Source: Jiangella endophytica (GTDB taxonomy: Bacteria; Actinomycetota; Actinomycetes; Jiangellales; Jiangellaceae). Taken from it: a stretch of 64,000 nucleotides of DNA. The stretch is from NCBI RefSeq assembly GCF_003427025.1, contig NZ_QVAI01000002.1:248001-312000 (forward strand), given 5' to 3'. The first letter of the stretch is position 1; each line of letters opens with the position of its first letter. Below are positions 60,449 through 64,000 of this stretch, piece after piece. The translations under genes were made by a program, and so were the position numbers. A model generated the notes under the pieces. The model was not told the DNA's origin. It did not search any database and worked only from the letters and a program-made list of their open reading frames with translations.

Positions 60449-62628
60449 GGCTGGGCGGCCTCAGAGCACTCGCCGCGCTCTCCGCACCCGCCGCCGTCGT
60501 CGCCGTGGGGCTGCTGGCCCCGGGCACGGCCGCGGCCGACGAGACCGCGCCCGACACCGCCGACGTCGGCGCCGAGAGCACGCTGACCGGCGTCACACCT
60601 GGCGTCCTCACTCCCGAGTCCGAGGACCTCACGCTCACGGGCACGGTCCAGAACACCGGCGACGAGCCTCTCACAAGCGTGCGGGCCCTCATCCGGCTCA
60701 GCGGCAACCGCGTCGAGTCGCGGGCCGAGATCCGCGAGATCGGCGCCGACGAGGACCTCTACTGGGGATCCCGGCCCGGCGACGGCGTCGCCATCGTGGC
60801 CGACACCCTCGAGCCGGGCCAGGGCGAGACGTTCTCGGTCACCATCTCCAGCGACCAGCTGGGCTTCGACTCCTCAGGCGTCTACGTGGTCGGCGTCGAC
60901 ATCATGGCCACGCCGTCCGAGGGCGAGCGCGGGCGCGTCAGCACGTCCCGCACCGTCATCCCGTGGATCGAGAGCCCCGACCAGCTCCCGGCCGTGCCCG
61001 TCGCGGTGCTCTGGCCGCTCGCCGCGCAGCCGTCGCTGCTGCCCGACGGCACGCTGACCGACGAGTCGCTGGCCGAGGACCTCGGCGCCGACCAACCGTT
61101 GTCCACCGTCGTCGAGACCGGTGCCGATGCGCCCGTCACCTGGGCCGTCGACCCCGACCTGCTCGACACCGTGCGAACCCTGGCCGAGGGCTACCAGATC
61201 ACGTCGCCCGAAGGCGCCATCGAGGGCACGCAGGCCAACACCGACGCCGCCGCTGCCTGGGAGCAGCAGTTCGAGCAGGCCACCCAGGACCACGACGTCT
61301 GGATGCTGCCCTACGCGCTGCCCGACGTCGGCGCCCTCCAGGAGCACGACCCGCCGCTGGCCGACACGCTGGGCCGGCAGTCGCTGGCCGTCAGTGAGGC
61401 CGAGGCCGCAGACCTGCCACAGGCGACGCCCGGCGTCGCCTGGCTCGACGGCGGCTCCGTCACCGACGAGGTCCTGACGACGCTGGCCGACGGCGGCGCC
61501 CAGACCGTCGTCGTGCCGTCCGGGGCGGTCGAGCCCACCGACTCCGACGACCACGGCAGCGACGCCCTCGGCGAGGTCACCGTCGGCGACCACACGCTGA
61601 ACGTCGTCGCCGCCGACGCCGGGCTGAGCTCGGCCATCTCCGACGCCGTCGGCGCCGACGACCCCAACGCCGGCGCCGCCGACCTGCAGCAGCGCTGGAT
61701 CGCCGAGACCGCCATGGTCGCGCTCGCCGCCGCCGAGGACGACACCGAGCCACCGCTCCTGGTCGCGGCACCGCCGCTGCGCTGGCGGCCGGCCGACCCG
61801 ATCCCGCAGAGCCTCGTCGGCGCCTGGACGACCACCACGTGGATCGAGCCGGTCGGGCTCACCGGCCGCGTCGGCACCGAGCGGGCGCCGGAGGTTTCGC
61901 CGACGCCGTCCGAGGGCACGACCATGCTGCCCGAAGCCAACGTCGCCGCGGCAGCCCGGTTGCGCGACGACGCCACTCAGTACGCCACGCTGCTGGCCGA
62001 CCCCGAGGACGTGACCCCAGCGCTCGACAAGGCCACTCTTCGATCGGCCTCCACCGGCTGGCGCGACGACCCCGACACCGGCGTCTCCTACGCCCGGGGC
62101 ATCGCCGACGGCCTCACCCGGCGCATCGAGAAGGTCAGCATCACCGTGCCCGAATCGGTCACGCTGTCCAGCCGAACCGGCTCCTTCCCGCTGACCGTCA
62201 CCAACGAGCTGACCGAGGCCGTCGACGTCCGGCTCGAGGTGCGCTCCGAGAACCCCGACCGGCTGCGCGTCTCCGAGGTCGAGACGCAGGAGATGGGCCC
62301 GGGCGAGCAGAAGCTGGTCGAGGTGACGGCGCAGGCCGCCACCAACGGCCGGGTGCCGATCGAGGTGCAGCTCACCACCAACGACGGCCGGCCCATCGGC
62401 AACCCGGTGGCCACCGTCGTCAACGCCACCGAGTACGGCACCGTCGGCTGGGTCATCGTGGGCGGCGCCGGCGCGCTGTTCCTCGCCGCGATCGTCCGCC
62501 GGACGATGCGCAGCCGCCGGCCGCGCCGGCGCCGCCGTCGCGGCACCGAGCCGCCCGACCCCGCCACTCAGAGCATCTTCGACCATCTCCCCGCGGAGGC
62601 GAGGCCGACCCAGGAGGCGGCGCGGTGA
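60445..62628 (+). CDS. DUF6049-type membrane-anchored extracytoplasmic protein
   Basis: A 727-residue protein. Signal peptide (1-~32, LAALSAPAAVVAVGLLAPGT), a long extracytoplasmic region with beta-sandwich-like parts (LTLTGTVQNTGDEPLTSVRA near the start and SVTLSSRTGSFPLTVTNELT near the end) around an alpha/beta glycosidase-like core, a C-terminal membrane helix (VGWVIVGGAGALFLAAIV) and a basic cytoplasmic tail. It matches the actinobacterial protein always found before murJ. Its function is unknown; a role in envelope assembly is inferred from position. ATG 60445 overlaps the NUDIX stop, and the stop overlaps the murJ GTG. Confidence 0.88.
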   Translation: MRLGGLRALAALSAPAAVVAVGLLAPGTAAADETAPDTADVGAESTLTGVTPGVLTPESEDLTLTGTVQNTGDEPLTSVRALIRLSGNRVESRAEIREIGADEDLYWGSRPGDGVAIVADTLEPGQGETFSVTISSDQLGFDSSGVYVVGVDIMATPSEGERGRVSTSRTVIPWIESPDQLPAVPVAVLWPLAAQPSLLPDGTLTDESLAEDLGADQPLSTVVETGADAPVTWAVDPDLLDTVRTLAEGYQITSPEGAIEGTQANTDAAAAWEQQFEQATQDHDVWMLPYALPDVGALQEHDPPLADTLGRQSLAVSEAEAADLPQATPGVAWLDGGSVTDEVLTTLADGGAQTVVVPSGAVEPTDSDDHGSDALGEVTVGDHTLNVVAADAGLSSAISDAVGADDPNAGAADLQQRWIAETAMVALAAAEDDTEPPLLVAAPPLRWRPADPIPQSLVGAWTTTTWIEPVGLTGRVGTERAPEVSPTPSEGTTMLPEANVAAAARLRDDATQYATLLADPEDVTPALDKATLRSASTGWRDDPDTGVSYARGIADGLTRRIEKVSITVPESVTLSSRTGSFPLTVTNELTEAVDVRLEVRSENPDRLRVSEVETQEMGPGEQKLVEVTAQAATNGRVPIEVQLTTNDGRPIGNPVATVVNATEYGTVGWVIVGGAGALFLAAIVRRTMRSRRPRRRRRRGTEPPDPATQSIFDHLPAEARPTQEAAR

Positions 62629-64000
62629 CGGCCACTCAAGAGCCGCCCCGCAGCTCCGGCCTGCTGGGCTCCAGCGCCATCATGGCCGCCGGGACGGTCG
62701 TCTCGCGGCTCACCGGCTTCGCCCGCGCCGCCGTCATCGCGGCGGCCATCGGCCTGACCGCGGCCACGGCCGACGTGTTCAACGTGCCGAACGTGCTGCC
62801 GAACATGATCTACATCCTGGTCGGCGGCGGGGTGCTGAACTCCGTCCTCGTCCCGGTGCTGGTGCGGGCCATCAAGAACGATGCCGACGGCGGCCAGGCG
62901 TTCTCGCAGCGGCTGTTCAGCCTGGCCGTGGCGGTGCTCGGGCTCGCGACGCTGCTGGCGGTGCTGGCCGCGCCCTGGCTGATGCAGTTGATCGTCGACG
63001 ACCGCTATCTCGATCCGGACATGCGGCCGTACTTCGACAACATGGTCATGTTCGCCCGGTTCTGTCTGCCGCAGATCTTCTTCTACGGGCTGTACGTGCT
63101 CATCGGCCAGATGCTCAACGCCAAGGGCCGGTTCGGCCCGATGATGTGGTCGCCGATCCTCAACAACATCGTGGCCATCGCGGTGTTCGGGGTGTTCCTC
63201 TTCGTTTACGGCACGCAGGGGTTCCAGCCGTTCACCACGACGCAGACGCTGCTGCTGGGCCTGGGCTCCACGATCGGTGTGCTGGCGCAGGCGGTCGTGC
63301 TGATCCCGGTGCTGCGGCGCACCGGCTTCTCGCTGCGATTCCGCACCGACTGGCGTGGCCAAGGGCTCGGCGAGTCGGTGCGGCTGGGCCTGTGGACCGT
63401 CGCCTTCGTCGTGGTCAACCAGCTCGCCTACCTGGTGGTCGTGAAGGTCGCGTCCGGCGCCAGCAGCGTCAGCGCGGGCGAGGCCGGCGCCGGCTACTCG
63501 GTGTACGCGAACGCCATGCTGATCATGATGGTGCCGCACTCCATCATCACGGTGTCGCTGGCCACGGCGCTGCTGCCGCGGCTGTCCGACCTCGCCGCCG
63601 ACGGCAACCTCGACGACGTCCGAGAGAAGCTGGTCTCGGCACTGCGCATGTGCCTGGCGGTGATCATCCCGCTCGGCGCGCTGATGGCGGCGCTGGCGTT
63701 CCCGCTGACCGCGTTGATCTTCGACTACGGATCCGCGGGCGGGCAGACCGGACGGCTGGCGCTGACGCTGATCCTGCTGATGCCGGGACTGGTCGGGTTC
63801 ACCGTCCACTACCTCGTACTGCGCGGCTTCTACGCGCTACAGGACACCAAGACGCCGTTCTACACGCAGATCTGGGTGTCCGCGGTCATCATGATCGGTG
63901 CCGTCGCGGTCGCCGTCGCCGCGCCGGGCCCTCAGTACGTCACCATGGCGCTGGCCGCCGGCTACAGCCTCGCTTACCTCGTCGGCGCCACCGTCGGGGC
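62625..64000 (+). CDS. murJ: Lipid II flippase MurJ, 3' end outside the window
   Basis: The first 458 codons of a MurJ/MviN protein that flips lipid II to the outside for peptidoglycan synthesis. GTG 62625 overlaps the DUF6049 stop in a GTGA junction. The N-terminus SGLLGSSAIMAAGTVVSRLT and GFARAAVIAAAIG is the family signature, followed by DVFNVPNVLPNMIYILVGGG and LRGFYALQDTKTPFYTQ. About eleven membrane segments are seen before the window ends. The frame is open at base 64000; actinobacterial MurJ often has an extra cytoplasmic tail that would lie beyond. Confidence 0.96.
   Translation, partial: MTATQEPPRSSGLLGSSAIMAAGTVVSRLTGFARAAVIAAAIGLTAATADVFNVPNVLPNMIYILVGGGVLNSVLVPVLVRAIKNDADGGQAFSQRLFSLAVAVLGLATLLAVLAAPWLMQLIVDDRYLDPDMRPYFDNMVMFARFCLPQIFFYGLYVLIGQMLNAKGRFGPMMWSPILNNIVAIAVFGVFLFVYGTQGFQPFTTTQTLLLGLGSTIGVLAQAVVLIPVLRRTGFSLRFRTDWRGQGLGESVRLGLWTVAFVVVNQLAYLVVVKVASGASSVSAGEAGAGYSVYANAMLIMMVPHSIITVSLATALLPRLSDLAADGNLDDVREKLVSALRMCLAVIIPLGALMAALAFPLTALIFDYGSAGGQTGRLALTLILLMPGLVGFTVHYLVLRGFYALQDTKTPFYTQIWVSAVIMIGAVAVAVAAPGPQYVTMALAAGYSLAYLVGATVG

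Noticed and set aside
1-64000. tRNA or rRNA genes
   Set aside because: No cloverleaf with a GTTCGAATC-like T arm or rRNA segment was recognised by eye; a dedicated scan could still find one.

Overview
The window is very GC-rich DNA from an actinobacterium. Coding density is high, GTG starts are frequent, ATGA/GTGA stop-start overlaps are common, and many starts lack a Shine-Dalgarno sequence. Gene content (rpsF-ssb-rpsR-rplI, dnaB, femX-alr, a class A PBP, padR-ino1, pcnA, NUDIX, DUF6049, murJ) matches, from memory, the block lying to one side of oriC in Streptomyces and relatives. By that comparison oriC should lie to the right of base 64000, beyond murJ. The genus is not proven; a Jiangella-like organism is my guess.

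Layout. 0-2.5 kb: DHA2 drug exporter with two MarR-type regulators. 2.5-6.6 kb: the bacterial RNA-repair pair pnkp-hen1. 6.7-10.9 kb: NarL-type two-component system followed by an MMPL/RND exporter. 10.9-19.2 kb: small accessory units, namely an ECF42-like sigma factor with its YCII partner, GNAT/DinB-like genes facing a WYL regulator, an aldo-keto reductase facing an XRE regulator, and an MFS exporter convergent with an AraC regulator. 19.3-23.6 kb: dnaB carrying a 427-residue intein with a LAGLIDADG endonuclease, then a divergent MATE exporter, with DnaA-box-like sites between them. 23.6-36.0 kb: a block that appears inserted between MATE and rplI, holding a TrmB/LuxR regulator, a frameshifted subtilase, a UbiB-like kinase, glutamate decarboxylase, a thiamine-binding protein, a membrane protein, a 79-base palindromic element, a second two-component system and a TetR regulator. 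36.0-38.3 kb: the rpsF-ssb-rpsR-rplI operon. 38.5-42.7 kb: endonuclease IV, MarR/YceI, and femX-alr. 42.9-48 kb: two membrane glycosyltransferases and a bifunctional PBP. 48.2-50 kb: padR-ino1. 50.4-57.9 kb: a conservon (kinase, roadblock, DUF742, GTPase) running into two paralogous lipoproteins and an SDR epimerase. 57.9-64 kb: DUF3054, pcnA, NUDIX, DUF6049 and a truncated murJ.

How it fits together. The right half is mostly housekeeping: replication, ribosome, cell-wall crosslinking, inositol supply, tRNA CCA addition and lipid II flipping. The left half is accessory export and stress response. Recurrent regulatory features are palindromic operators beside divergent regulators and a TANNNT-like -10 box 6-8 bases before the start codon, implying leaderless mRNAs. 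The least understood unit is the conservon plus tandem lipoproteins. No rRNA, tRNA, CRISPR array or insertion sequence was recognised.
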